Of a DNA stretch of 64,000 nucleotides, positions 17,471 through 26,656 are shown in pieces. The notes under the pieces were generated by a model, which worked only from the letters and a program-made list of their open reading frames with translations, was not told the origin of the DNA and searched no databases. The DNA is from Rhodopseudomonas palustris (lineage in GTDB: Bacteria > Pseudomonadota > Alphaproteobacteria > Rhizobiales > Xanthobacteraceae). The DNA is taken from positions 1-64,000 of the forward strand of contig JACRJB010000035.1 in assembly GCA_016215605.1 (NCBI GenBank), given 5' to 3'. Numbering within the stretch: the stretch's first letter is position 1; each line of letters opens with the position of its first letter. The position numbers and the translations under genes were made by a program.

Positions 17471-18085
17471 CTACGCCTTCTGCGCCAGCCCTTCGCTCTG
17501 CAGCGCGGCCTGGACTTGCGGGCGGGCGCCGACGCGGGCCTTGTAGGCGGTGAGGTTCGGGAAGGCGGAGGTGTCGATCTTCATCCGGTCGGCCCAGCTC
17601 AGGATCACGAACAGATAGCCGTCCGCCACCGTGAACGACGAGCCCATCAGGTAGTCCTTGCCGGCGAGCTGCTTGTCCGCATAGGCGAGATACTTGGCGA
17701 TGCGGTCCCTGAAGAACTGCTTCGCCTCGTCGCCGAGCACCGGGGAGAACAGCGGGCCGAAGCTCTTGTGCAGATCGGTGGAGATGAAGTTCAGCCATTC
17801 CTGCAGGCGATAGCGCTCCGGCGTGCCGTTCTCGGGTGCGAGCTTACCGCCACCGACCTTGTCGGCGATCATCTGCACGATCGCCGGGCCTTCGGTCAGC
17901 ACGGTGCCGTCGTCGAGGCCGAGCGCCGGGACCGAGCCTTTCGGGTTGATCTGGGTGTAGTCGTCGCCGTTTTCCAGCTTCTTGGCCTTGAGGTCGACCT
18001 TGACGAGCTCGAACGGCAGGCCGGCCTCGCTCAGCGCGATATGGGGCGACAGCGAGCACGCTCCGGGTGAATAATACAGCTTCAT
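17471..18085 (-). CDS. Glutathione S-transferase
   Basis: This 204-residue cytosolic GST starts MKLYYSPGACSLSPHIALSE, the beta-class N-terminal thioredoxin fold with the catalytic Cys/Ser region. The glutathione-binding INPKGSVPAL (cis-proline) and EGPAIVQMIAD follow, then an all-helical C-terminal domain with MGSSFTVADGYLFVILSWAD. The ATG at 18085 follows a perfect AGGAGG ribosome binding site (18094-18099). The longer reading upstream is unlikely. It is divergent from a MarR regulator with twin operators between them, so it is probably induced by electrophiles (inference). Confidence 0.92.
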   Translation of the reverse strand: MKLYYSPGACSLSPHIALSEAGLPFELVKVDLKAKKLENGDDYTQINPKGSVPALGLDDGTVLTEGPAIVQMIADKVGGGKLAPENGTPERYRLQEWLNFISTDLHKSFGPLFSPVLGDEAKQFFRDRIAKYLAYADKQLAGKDYLMGSSFTVADGYLFVILSWADRMKIDTSAFPNLTAYKARVGARPQVQAALQSEGLAQKA

Positions 18086-18134
18086 CGAGGATTCCTCCTG
18101 AAAGATCATTGGAAAGACGCAACGGCGCGATTAA

Positions 18135-18174
18135 ATGCGGCTGCATGAAAGAGTCAAGATTGATGCAGCTGCAT
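18135..18174. promoter_or_regulatory. Twin MarR operators between GST and marR genes
   Basis: The copy at 18135-18146, ATGCGGCTGCAT, is a near-palindrome. The copy at 18163-18174, ATGCAGCTGCAT, is a perfect 12-base palindrome. Their starts are 28 bases apart, between the divergent starts of the GST and MarR genes. This is a typical arrangement for an autoregulated MarR repressor. Confidence 0.65.
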
Positions 18175-18200
18175 ACAGTGCGCTACACTCGGCGGGCACG

Positions 18201-18704
18201 ATGGATGGAGCGATGAAACGCAAGCCGTCGACCGAAGCGACCGCGGCATGGGTGCGCCTGATGCGCGTCCGCAGCCGGGTGCTGGACGCGGTCGAGCTCG
18301 AATTGAAGAAGGCCGGCTTCCCGCCGCTCGCCTGGTACGACGCGCTGCTCGAATTGTCGCGCGCGCCGGGCGGCGAGATGCGTCCGGTCGAGCTCGAAAA
18401 GCAGATGCTGATTCCACAATATTCCACCTCGCGCCTGATCGACCGGCTGGTCGAGGAGGGGCTGGCGGTGCGGCGCGAATGCAAGATGGACAAGCGCGGT
18501 CAGTTCGTCGAGATCACCGAAGCCGGACGCGAGCTGCAGAAGAAGATGTGGTCCGCCTATTCGGCCGCGATCGAAAAGCACGTCGGCTCGAAATTGTCGG
18601 ACGCCGACGCGCTGCGGCTGTGCGGGCTGCTCGACCGGCTGGGCTGCTCCTGCGACGGCACGGCGGCAGCGCTGGCCGCGCGAGACACCGCGGCGTCGCG
18701 ATGA
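18201..18704 (+). CDS. MarR-family transcriptional regulator
   Basis: This winged-helix regulator of about 167 residues has the DNA-binding core MRPVELEKQMLIPQYSTSRL and the wing sequence CKMDKRGQFVEITEAGRELQ. A longer reading starts at 18135, but that codon is part of the operator. I place the start at the ATG at 18201 (18213 is also possible). Two cysteines in LGCSCDG near the C-terminus could sense redox or electrophile stress (inference). The probable target is the divergent GST gene and itself. Confidence 0.85.
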   Translation: MDGAMKRKPSTEATAAWVRLMRVRSRVLDAVELELKKAGFPPLAWYDALLELSRAPGGEMRPVELEKQMLIPQYSTSRLIDRLVEEGLAVRRECKMDKRGQFVEITEAGRELQKKMWSAYSAAIEKHVGSKLSDADALRLCGLLDRLGCSCDGTAAALAARDTAASR

Positions 18705-18797
18705 TACACAGCTCACCCCTCTCGCTCGCGGCTGTTTCCGCCCGCGGCCCCCGCCACCTTGCGCAACCTTCCCCCGCGCGCTGTTTCTGGAATCCTC

Positions 18798-20168
18798 ATG
18801 GCGCGTGACCAGATCGATATGACGCCGTTGAACTCGCGCGACGAACTCGTCGGGTGGATCGAAGCGGGCGTCAAGCCGCCGTCCGAATTCCGCATCGGCA
18901 CCGAACACGAGAAGACGCCGTTCACGCTGGAGGGGCACCATCCGGTGCCCTACGAAGGCGCGCGCGGCATCGGCGCGCTGCTCGAGGGCATGCAGATCCT
19001 GCTCGGCTGGGAGCCGATCATGGAAGGCCCGCACATCATCGGGCTGCACGACGTCACCGGCGGCGGCGCGATCTCGCTGGAGCCCGGCGGCCAGTTCGAA
19101 CTCTCCGGCGCGCCGGTCGACAACGTGCACCAGACCCACGCCGAGCTGATGGCGCATCTGGCGCAAGTGCGCGAGATCGCGGCGCCGCTCGGCATCGGTT
19201 TTCTCGGCCTCGGCATGACGCCGTCGTGGTCGCGCGAACAGATCCCGGTGATGCCGAAGGGCCGCTACAAGATCATGACCAACTACATGCCGAAGGTCGG
19301 CCGCTACGGCCTCGACATGATGTACCGGACCTGCACGGTACAGACCAATCTCGACTTCTCGTCCGAAGCCGACATGGTCAAGAAGCTGCGCGTCTCGGTG
19401 GCGCTGCAGCCGATCGCGACCGCTTTGTTCGCCAATTCGCCGTTCACCGAAGGCAAGCCGAACGGCTTTCTGTCGTTCCGCTCCGAGATCTGGCGCGATA
19501 CCGACAACGCGCGCTCGGGCATGATTCCGTGGGCGTTCGAGGACGGCATGGGGTTCGAGCGCTGGGTCGACTACGCGCTCGACGTGCCGATGTATTTCGT
19601 CAAGCGCGGCGATCAGTACATCGACGTGTCGGGGTCGTCGTTCCGCGACTTCTTCGACGGCAGGAACGACAAGATGCCGGGCGAGCGGCCGACGCTGTCG
19701 GACTGGGCCAACCATCTGTCGACGATCTTTCCCGAGGTGCGGCTGAAGCGCTACCTCGAAATGCGCGGCGCCGACGGGGTGCCGTGGGGGCGGCTGCCGG
19801 CGCTGCCGGCGTTCTGGGTCGGGCTGCTGTACGACGACCAGAGCCTCGATGCCGCCTGGGAGATCGTCAAGGGGTGGGACGCGTGGGAGCGGCAGGCGCT
19901 GCGAGATGACGTCCCGCGGCTCGGCTTCAAGGCCAAGATCCGCGACCGCTTCCTGTTCGAGATCGCCAAGGAATGTCTGGTGCTGGCCCATGCCGGGCTG
20001 AGGCGCCGCGCCCGGATCGACTCTTTCGGCAACGACGAATCCCGGCATCTGGCGCCGCTCGAGGAGATCCTCGCCGCCGGCCGCACCCCGGCCGAAGAGA
20101 TGCTGGAGAAATTCAACGGCGCCTGGCGCGGCTCGGTCGAGCCCGCCTACGACGAATACGCGTTCTGA
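18798..20168 (+). CDS. gshA: Glutamate-cysteine ligase, plant/proteobacterial GshA type
   Basis: This 456-residue enzyme makes gamma-glutamylcysteine from glutamate, cysteine and ATP, the first step of glutathione synthesis. FRIGTEHEKTPFTLEGHHPV near the start and ISLEPGGQFELSGAP are signatures of the ATP-grasp-unrelated GCS2 family shared with plants. The length is as usual. The start at 18798 (MARDQIDMTPL) is preferred over the 13-codon longer reading because the latter has no match to the family. The nearby GST would use the product. Confidence 0.95.
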   Translation: MARDQIDMTPLNSRDELVGWIEAGVKPPSEFRIGTEHEKTPFTLEGHHPVPYEGARGIGALLEGMQILLGWEPIMEGPHIIGLHDVTGGGAISLEPGGQFELSGAPVDNVHQTHAELMAHLAQVREIAAPLGIGFLGLGMTPSWSREQIPVMPKGRYKIMTNYMPKVGRYGLDMMYRTCTVQTNLDFSSEADMVKKLRVSVALQPIATALFANSPFTEGKPNGFLSFRSEIWRDTDNARSGMIPWAFEDGMGFERWVDYALDVPMYFVKRGDQYIDVSGSSFRDFFDGRNDKMPGERPTLSDWANHLSTIFPEVRLKRYLEMRGADGVPWGRLPALPAFWVGLLYDDQSLDAAWEIVKGWDAWERQALRDDVPRLGFKAKIRDRFLFEIAKECLVLAHAGLRRRARIDSFGNDESRHLAPLEEILAAGRTPAEEMLEKFNGAWRGSVEPAYDEYAF

Positions 20169-20323
20169 CGCCGGGCCGACGGGGGAAAGCCGTTCATCGC
20201 CCGTACAGGTAGACGACCGTCAGATGCGCTTTTGTTGGTGTGGCGGCTCCGAGACCCTCATTTTGGTGCACCCTTGGACGGTCCCTGGGACGGGGCAGGG
20301 GCCTAACTCGAAAGCGAGCGTGG

Positions 20324-20878
20324 ATGCGGCGAGGCGGCCTGGTCAGGGCATGGTTGCTCGTGCTCGCCGTGGCCGCGGCGGTGCTGGCGCCGCGCGTGGT
20401 GCAGGCCCAGACCAATTTCGACCGCCCTGGCGCCGATTATCTGCGCGCGCCGGTGTCCAGCAACGATCCTGCCGATTGTGCGCTGATGTGCGAACGCGAT
20501 CGCCGCTGCCGGTCCTGGACTTTCGCCTTTCCGCAGACTCCTGAGGACGGCGCGTTCTGCTGGCTGAAGAGCAGCGTGCCGCCGCGCAGCCCGAGCAATT
20601 GCTGCGTCTCCGGCGTTCGCGGCGCCGGCGTGCTGGAGCCGCGCAACGGCCAGGTCGAGGCGTCGATCGACCGGTTCGGCGGCGACTACCGCAATTTCGA
20701 GTTGAAGAACAACGAAGGCGACGAGTCCTGCAAGGCTGCCTGCGAGCAGGACAACAAATGCCGGGCCTGGACCTATGCGCGGCCCGGCATCGTCGGCCGC
20801 AACGCCCGCTGCTTCCTGAAAAACCAGATCAAGCCGCCGCGGCGCAAGCCGGGGTTTTTTTCCGGAGTGGTCAGGTAA
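20324..20878 (+). CDS. Exported PAN/Apple-domain protein
   Basis: This secreted protein of about 184 residues has a signal peptide (WLLVLAVAAAVLAPRVVQA, cleaved before QTNFDRPG) and two PAN/Apple-like modules. Each contains a FxxPGxDY or FGGDYRNFEL start, a DPADCALMCERDRRCRSWTF or ESCKAACEQDNKCRAWTY cysteine core, and a Cys-rich end. PAN domains bind proteins or carbohydrates. No enzyme domain is present. The start at 20324 places the signal peptide correctly; a longer reading begins at 20240. Function is unknown beyond likely extracytoplasmic binding. Confidence 0.8.
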   Translation: MRRGGLVRAWLLVLAVAAAVLAPRVVQAQTNFDRPGADYLRAPVSSNDPADCALMCERDRRCRSWTFAFPQTPEDGAFCWLKSSVPPRSPSNCCVSGVRGAGVLEPRNGQVEASIDRFGGDYRNFELKNNEGDESCKAACEQDNKCRAWTYARPGIVGRNARCFLKNQIKPPRRKPGFFSGVVR

Positions 20879-20959
20879 CGTCGGCGGGAACCCTCTCGTA
20901 ACTCTGGGATGCGCGCCCGGCCGAGCCGGCGGCGCGTCGCCAGCAGAGGGAACTCACCG

Positions 20960-21373
20960 ATGTTTCAAGCCCGATTGACCCGAAAGACGTTCACCCGCGC
21001 CATCCTCGCAGTGGCGCTGACGGCGATGCTGCCGCTCGCATCGGCGCTCGCCAATCCGGTCACTCCCTACACGCCCGAGGCGTTCAAGGCGGCGCAGACC
21101 GCCGGCGAACCGGTCCTGATCGCGATTCACGCGGATTGGTGCCCGACCTGCAAGGCGCAGACGCCGATCATCGACCGTCTCACCGGCGATCCGAAATTCG
21201 CCAAGCTCAAGATCTTCCGGGTTGATTTCGACGGCCAGAAGCCGGCCGTGAAGCAGTTCGGCGCCAACATGCAGTCGACCCTGATCGTGTTCAAGGGCAC
21301 CGCCGAGCAGGGCCGCTCGGTCGGCGACACCAAGGAGGCTTCGATCGCAGCCCTGCTCGGCAAGGCGCTGTGA
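20960..21373 (+). CDS. Periplasmic thioredoxin-family protein
   Basis: This 137-residue thioredoxin-fold protein has an N-terminal signal peptide (AILAVALTAMLPLASALANP) and the active-site motif ADWCPTCKAQTP. The signal directs it to the periplasm. The next gene, 4 bases downstream, encodes a CcdA-like electron donor. The pair probably reduces periplasmic disulfides (inference). The start at 20960 is chosen because the longer reading from 20909 precedes the signal peptide with unrelated residues. Confidence 0.88.
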   Translation: MFQARLTRKTFTRAILAVALTAMLPLASALANPVTPYTPEAFKAAQTAGEPVLIAIHADWCPTCKAQTPIIDRLTGDPKFAKLKIFRVDFDGQKPAVKQFGANMQSTLIVFKGTAEQGRSVGDTKEASIAALLGKAL

Positions 21374-21377
21374 CGTC

Positions 21378-22094
21378 GTGACCGGGCTGGCGCTGGCCTT
21401 CCTGGCCGGCCTGCTGTCGATCCTGTCGCCCTGCGTGCTGCCGCTGGTGCCGATCGTACTCGGCGCGGCGGTCGCGCAACATCGCCATGGCCCGCTGGCG
21501 CTGGCCGGCGGCCTGGCGCTGTCGTTCACGCTGATCGGGCTGCTGCTGGCGGTGGCGGGCTTCAGTCTCGGGCTCGACGCCGGGATGCTGCGCATCGGCG
21601 CTGCGCTGATCATGATCGCGATCGGGGCGGTACTGCTGGCGCCGGCCTGGCAGATGCGGCTCGCGGCCGCCGGCAGTCCGCTGTCCGGATGGGCCGACCG
21701 GCAGTTCGGCCAGGTGGCGGGCGGCGGGCTCGCCGGCCAGTTCGCGATCGGCCTGCTGCTCGGCGCGGTGTGGTCGCCTTGCGTCGGCCCGACGCTCGGC
21801 GCGGCGTCGCTGCTGGCCTCGCAGGGCCGCGATCTGCCGACGGTGGCGCTGACCATGGCGGTGTTCGGGATCGGCGCCGCCTTGCCGCTGGTCGCGCTCG
21901 GATGGGTGTCGCGCGCGACGCTGATGGCGATGCGGAGCCGGCTGCTGTCGGCCGGCAAGCTCGGCAAGGTGCTGCTGGGCGTCGCCTTCATCATCATCGG
22001 CGTCGCGATCGTCTCGGGCGTCGACAAGCGAATCGAAGCCGCCCTGGTCGCCGCCTCGCCGCAATGGCTGACGACACTGACGACCGCGTTCTAG
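21378..22094 (+). CDS. CcdA/DsbD-type transmembrane thiol-disulfide electron carrier
   Basis: This 238-residue membrane protein has six hydrophobic helices. The paired redox cysteines lie in LSPCVLPLVPIVLG (helix 1) and WSPCVGPTLGAASL (helix 4). This is the minimal CcdA form of DsbD, moving electrons from cytoplasmic thioredoxin to periplasmic partners. It starts with GTG 4 bases after the thioredoxin stop, indicating coupled expression. It may serve cytochrome c maturation or disulfide repair. Confidence 0.88.
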   Translation: MTGLALAFLAGLLSILSPCVLPLVPIVLGAAVAQHRHGPLALAGGLALSFTLIGLLLAVAGFSLGLDAGMLRIGAALIMIAIGAVLLAPAWQMRLAAAGSPLSGWADRQFGQVAGGGLAGQFAIGLLLGAVWSPCVGPTLGAASLLASQGRDLPTVALTMAVFGIGAALPLVALGWVSRATLMAMRSRLLSAGKLGKVLLGVAFIIIGVAIVSGVDKRIEAALVAASPQWLTTLTTAF

Positions 22095-22149
22095 AACTTG
22101 CGCCCGCCGGGGGATCGCATGTGTCGATGCGAGGCCATCTCGGCCCTTT

Positions 22150-22283
22150 CGTCATTACCGGCTTGCCCCGGCAATGGTCTTCGCATGAGTCGTTTGATCG
22201 CGCTTCGCGCGCGATGGATGCGCGGGCCTTCGCCGCGCCGAAGGGGCTTCGGCCCCGCAGGCGGGTCAAGCCCGCGCATGACG
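22150..22283. repeat. Palindromic repeat (GTCATTACCGGCTTG type)
   Basis: It begins CGTCATTACCGGCTTGCCCC and ends GGGTCAAGCCCGCGCATGACGG, with a GCGGGCCTTCGCCGCGCCGA interior. It belongs to the same broad family as 26493-26583 and 46594-46683. Confidence 0.8.
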
Positions 22284-22302
22284 GATGGGGACCTCTCTCG
22301 TT

Positions 22303-22454
22303 CGTCATTCCGGGGCGCCGCGTAGCGGCGAGCCCGGAATCCATAACCACTGACGTTGCGGTTTTGGCAGATGCCCGCCCCTCTGTGCCTGAACACTGAC
22401 ACGGTGGTTATGGATTCCGGGCTCGCGCAGCTTCGCTGCACGCCCCGGAATGAC
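22303..22454. repeat. Palindromic repeat (GTCATTCCGG type)
   Basis: CGTCATTCCGGGGCGCCGCG at the left and GCACGCCCCGGAATGAC at the right are inverted copies, with GGAATCCATAACCAC and its inverse inside. Together with 22150-22283 it accounts for most of the 480-base gap between the CcdA-like and lepB genes; no gene is seen there. Confidence 0.88.
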
Positions 22455-22574
22455 AAACGCGAGGCGGGCGCGGCCCGACGTCGGCGTCGTGAGTGGTGAT
22501 AGTTCAGGTCCCCCGGCGTCGCGACCGGGCGCCTGACTCCGAACGGCTCGACCAGCGCGCTCCGTGCCGACCGC

Positions 22575-23341
22575 TCAATGCACCGAGGTGAAGAACCGTG
22601 CGATGCGGAGGCCGGACAGCCAGTTGGTGACCGGCTCCTTGCGCACGCCGGGATTCCACGAGCCGACGATGGCGTCGACGCGGCCGACCAGATTGTCCAT
22701 CGGCAGCAGGCCGACGCCGCCCTGGCGCACCGGCACGCGGCTGTCCGAGGAATTGTCGCGGTTGTCGCCCATCACGAACAGATGCCCGGGCGGCACGATC
22801 ACTTCCGGCGTGTTGTCGAGCCGGCCGTGGTCGTACAGCTTGAAGATCGGATGCGAGACGCCGCCGGGCAGCGTCTCGGTATACTTCGCCGCGACCTCGT
22901 AGGCGCCGTCTTCGTCCTCGGCCTTGCCGACGCCGTCGGCTTTCACCGTGGCCGCGACGCCGTTGATGCTGACCACGCCGCCGGTCAGTTCGACGCGGTC
23001 GCCGGGCAGCCCGATCACGCGCTTGACCCAGACCTGCGAGCGGTCGCCCGGCCAGCGGAACACCACGACGTCGCCGCGATGCGGCGTGGCGCCGAACACC
23101 CGGCCGGTTTCGGGAAAGGCGACATGGATCGGCAGCGACGCGCTCGAATAGCCGTAGGGATATTTCGAGGCGAGCAGCGCATCGCCGATCAACAGCGTCG
23201 GCTCCATCGAGCCCGACGGCACGTAGAACGGCTCGGCCAGCGCGCCCTTGCCGACCAGCACGATCGCCACCACCGCCGCCAGTTGTCCGAGCTGGGAGGC
23301 CCAGCGCCGCGCCGTCCCCGTCATCACGCCCGCTTTCGTCT

Positions 23342-23345
<4 letters not shown>
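22575..23345 (-). CDS. lepB: Signal peptidase I
   Basis: This 256-residue membrane-anchored peptidase removes signal peptides from exported proteins. The catalytic Ser46 is in FYVPSGSMEPTLLIGD and the general-base Lys108 in VWVKRVIGLPGDRVEL. Box E reads VMGDNRDNSSDSR. One N-terminal helix anchors it in the inner membrane. Its ATG overlaps the tldD stop codon (ATGA), so translation is coupled. Confidence 0.95.
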
Positions 23346-24769
<1,424 letters not shown>

Positions 24770-24888
24770 GAGGCGGGGTTCCCTTGTGTGCGACGCTCAA
24801 GATAGGCGCTTCGGGCAGGTTCTGCGAGGGGCTGGCAGCAAGGTTGGCCTGCGCCTGCACCGGGGCGGCAAACATGCTATGTTGAGGG

Positions 24889-25104
24889 ATGGACTATCGC
24901 GGGATCATTACGATCGAGCCGGGCAAGCGCGGCGGGCGACCGTGCATCCGCCATATGCGGATTGCGGTGGCCGACGTGCTGGGCTGGCTCGCCGCGGGGC
25001 AATCGCCGGAGCAGATCCTGGCGGACTTCCCGGAGCTGACCGACGAGGACATCCGGGCATCGCTGGCTTACGCCGCGGATCGTGAACGGCGGCTGGCTCA
25101 CTAA
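24889..25104 (+). CDS. DUF433-domain protein (antitoxin-like), lone copy
   Basis: This 71-residue protein matches DUF433: DYRGIITIEPGKRGGRPCIR, then MRIAVADVLGWLAAGQSPEQ and a FPELTDEDIRASLAYAADRE helix. Family members are often the antitoxin half of pairs with a PIN-like (DUF5615) toxin. No such toxin gene follows. The 3' end lies 2 bases from the stop codon of a convergent 30-codon gene on the other strand. The function here is uncertain; a transcription regulator or orphan antitoxin is possible. Confidence 0.82.
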   Translation: MDYRGIITIEPGKRGGRPCIRHMRIAVADVLGWLAAGQSPEQILADFPELTDEDIRASLAYAADRERRLAH

Positions 25105-25106
25105 GA

Positions 25107-25199
25107 TCAGGTGCCGAGCCACCATTTCAAGATTTCGATCAAGGCAAGCAACACGTCCAGTACGCGATTCCAATCAATCGGAAGTTTGTGTCCAACCAT
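25107..25199 (-). CDS. Small hydrophobic peptide, 30 aa
   Basis: A 30-codon gene not explained by neighbouring genes. It has an ATG, a strong AGGAGAG ribosome binding site (25204-25210) six bases upstream, and a TGA stop. The product starts MVGHKLPIDW, has a hydrophobic amphipathic helix VLDVLLALIEILKWW, and ends LGT. A stable hairpin (25217-25246) lies just upstream of the ribosome binding site. The size, one-helix hydrophobic core and structured leader resemble small membrane proteins or type I toxin peptides. No homologue is recognised from sequence alone. Confidence 0.55.
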   Translation of the reverse strand: MVGHKLPIDWNRVLDVLLALIEILKWWLGT

Positions 25200-25216
25200 T
25201 TTGCTCTCCTGATGCG

Positions 25217-25246
25217 AGACAGGAAAAGCCCGTTGCTTCCCTGTCT
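25217..25246 (-). promoter_or_regulatory. Hairpin in the leader of the 30-aa peptide gene
   Basis: On the minus strand AGACAGG pairs with CCTGTCT, extended by further G-U and A-T pairs to about 11-12 bp around a small AACGG loop. It ends a few bases before the AGGAG ribosome binding site. It could gate translation or stabilise the mRNA, or be the end of an upstream transcript. Confidence 0.45.
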
Positions 25247-25394
25247 TGCTGATCATGAGGCCAGCGAAAGCGCGTCAACCGGTCGGCCGCCACTGCGTCT
25301 GTTGTTGAATTGAGGGCAGGTACATGGGAGTCGTGGCGAGGTAACTAGTTGAATAAAATAATGAATTCAACTTGGTTGATTTGTCGCTTGCGTT

Positions 25395-25410
25395 TATATC
25401 GCGCGCAATA
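25395..25410. promoter_or_regulatory. Putative OhrR operator upstream of ohrR
   Basis: TATATCGCGCGCAATA, 14 bases before the regulator ATG, closely resembles CATATCGTGCGCGATT at 25935-25950, upstream of ohr. Shared core: ATATCG, one variable base, GCGC, then A/G and A. Both would be bound by OhrR. Confidence 0.5.
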
Positions 25411-25423
25411 CAAATTGTCGCCC

Positions 25424-25897
25424 ATGAAATCGCCGCCACCCTCCAACGCTCGCGCGCTGCGTTCGGCCGACAAGCTGAAGCTGGAGACGCAGCTGTGCTT
25501 CGCGCTGTATTCGACGCTGCTCGGGGTCAACAAGGTGTATCGGTCGCTGCTGCGCGAGTTCGATCTGACCTATCCGCAGTATCTGGTGATGCTGGTGCTG
25601 TGGGATAAGGACCGGGTCAACGTTTCGGAGATCTGCGATCAGCTGTTTCTCGAAACCACCACGCTGACGCCGCTGCTGAAGCGGCTGGAGGCGCGGGGGT
25701 TGATCCGGCGGCGGCGCTCGGCGGAGGACGAGCGGCAGGTGATCGTGTCGCTGACCGACGAAGGACGGGCGCTGCGTCAGCAGGTCAAGCACGTGCCGGA
25801 CTGCCTCGGCGCCGCGATGGGCGGCTCGCTCGAGGAGATCGTCGAGCTGCGCGACAAGTTGAAAAAGGTCCGCAGCAAGCTTTTCGAGGCGGCGTGA
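25424..25897 (+). CDS. ohrR: OhrR-like MarR-family organic peroxide sensor
   Basis: This regulator of 157 residues represses the Ohr gene until oxidised by organic peroxides. The reactive cysteine is in LETQLCFALYSTLLGVNKVY, the conserved OhrR position near the N-terminus. The wing and recognition helix are VSEICDQLFLETTTLTPLLK and RRRSAEDERQVIVSLTDEG. The start at 25424 (MKSPPPSNARAL) is preferred over 25349. Its partner Ohr gene is 111 bases downstream, and both have matching putative operators. Confidence 0.9.
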   Translation: MKSPPPSNARALRSADKLKLETQLCFALYSTLLGVNKVYRSLLREFDLTYPQYLVMLVLWDKDRVNVSEICDQLFLETTTLTPLLKRLEARGLIRRRRSAEDERQVIVSLTDEGRALRQQVKHVPDCLGAAMGGSLEEIVELRDKLKKVRSKLFEAA

Positions 25898-25934
25898 TGC
25901 GGGCCGCATAGTCAACGTCCATTCTCCTACCCAT

Positions 25935-25950
25935 CATATCGTGCGCGATT
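25935..25950. promoter_or_regulatory. Putative OhrR operator upstream of ohr
   Basis: CATATCGTGCGCGATT contains ATCG-N4-CGAT, a palindromic core, and matches the site at 25395-25410. It lies about 60-75 bases before the ohr ATG. Confidence 0.5.
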
Positions 25951-26008
25951 TTCATGCGGGCGATTGAATCCACCACCTATTCGTTCAATCCACCAGAAGG
26001 AAACTGAC

Positions 26009-26434
26009 ATGTCGGTCGAAAAAGTTCTCTACCGTGCCACTGCCACCGCCACCGGAGGCCGCGACGGGCGCGGCGTCAGCAGCGACGGCCAGCTCGATCT
26101 GGCGCTGACCACGCCGAAGGAGCTCGGCGGCCCCGGCGGGGCCGGCACCAATCCGGAGCAGCTGTTCGCGGTCGGCTATTCGGCCTGCTTCCTCGGCGCG
26201 ATGAAATTCGTCGCCGGGCGCGACAAGCTGCCGATCTCCAAGGACGTCAGCGTCACCGGCACGGTCGGCATCGGCCCGATCCCGAACGGCTTCGGCATCG
26301 AGGTCGAACTGAAGATCAGCCTGCCCGGCGTCGATCGCGCCCAGGCCGAAACGCTGGTCGAGCGCGCGCATGTCGTCTGCCCGTATTCGAACGCCACCCG
26401 CGGCAACATCGACGTCAAGCTGACGGTGGTGTGA
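26009..26434 (+). CDS. ohr: Organic hydroperoxide resistance protein Ohr
   Basis: This 141-residue thiol peroxidase reduces organic hydroperoxides. The two redox cysteines are in [13 protein letters not shown] and [13 protein letters not shown], at the expected places. The ATG at 26009 follows an AAGGAAA ribosome binding site and starts [14 protein letters not shown], the normal N-terminus. A longer reading begins at 25964. Regulated by the neighbouring OhrR. Confidence 0.95.
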   Translation: MSVEKVLYRATATATGGRDGRGVSSDGQLDLALTTPKELGGPGGAGTNPEQLFAVGYSACFLGAMKFVAGRDKLPISKDVSVTGTVGIGPIPNGFGIEVELKISLPGVDRAQAETLVERAHVVCPYSNATRGNIDVKLTVV

Positions 26435-26492
26435 AGCCGCGCCGCTGCGTTCAAGCGGCAGACGCATTCGGGTCACGCCTCAACACAACGAT

Positions 26493-26583
26493 CGTCATGC
26501 CCGGGCTTGACCCGGGCATCCACGATTTCAGGCGAGGCTGTGCTTGTGGCCGTAGATGGCCGGGTCAAGCCCGGCCATGACGG
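26493..26583. repeat. Palindromic repeat (GTCATGCCCGGGCTTG type)
   Basis: CGTCATGCCCGGGCTTGACC at the left and GGTCAAGCCCGGCCATGACG at the right are inverted copies. It lies between convergent ohr and ialB-like genes. Related copies are at 22150-22283 and 46594-46683. Confidence 0.9.
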
Positions 26584-26656
26584 TGTTTATGGGGATGCGC
26601 TGCAACTAAGAGGGACGTCGCGGTGAAACACGCCGAGGCTTCTCGATCGACGCCGA

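Noticed and set aside
24889-25104. Classical DUF433/PIN-like toxin-antitoxin pair
   Set aside because: No DUF5615 toxin gene follows; only the unrelated 30-codon gene on the other strand is adjacent.
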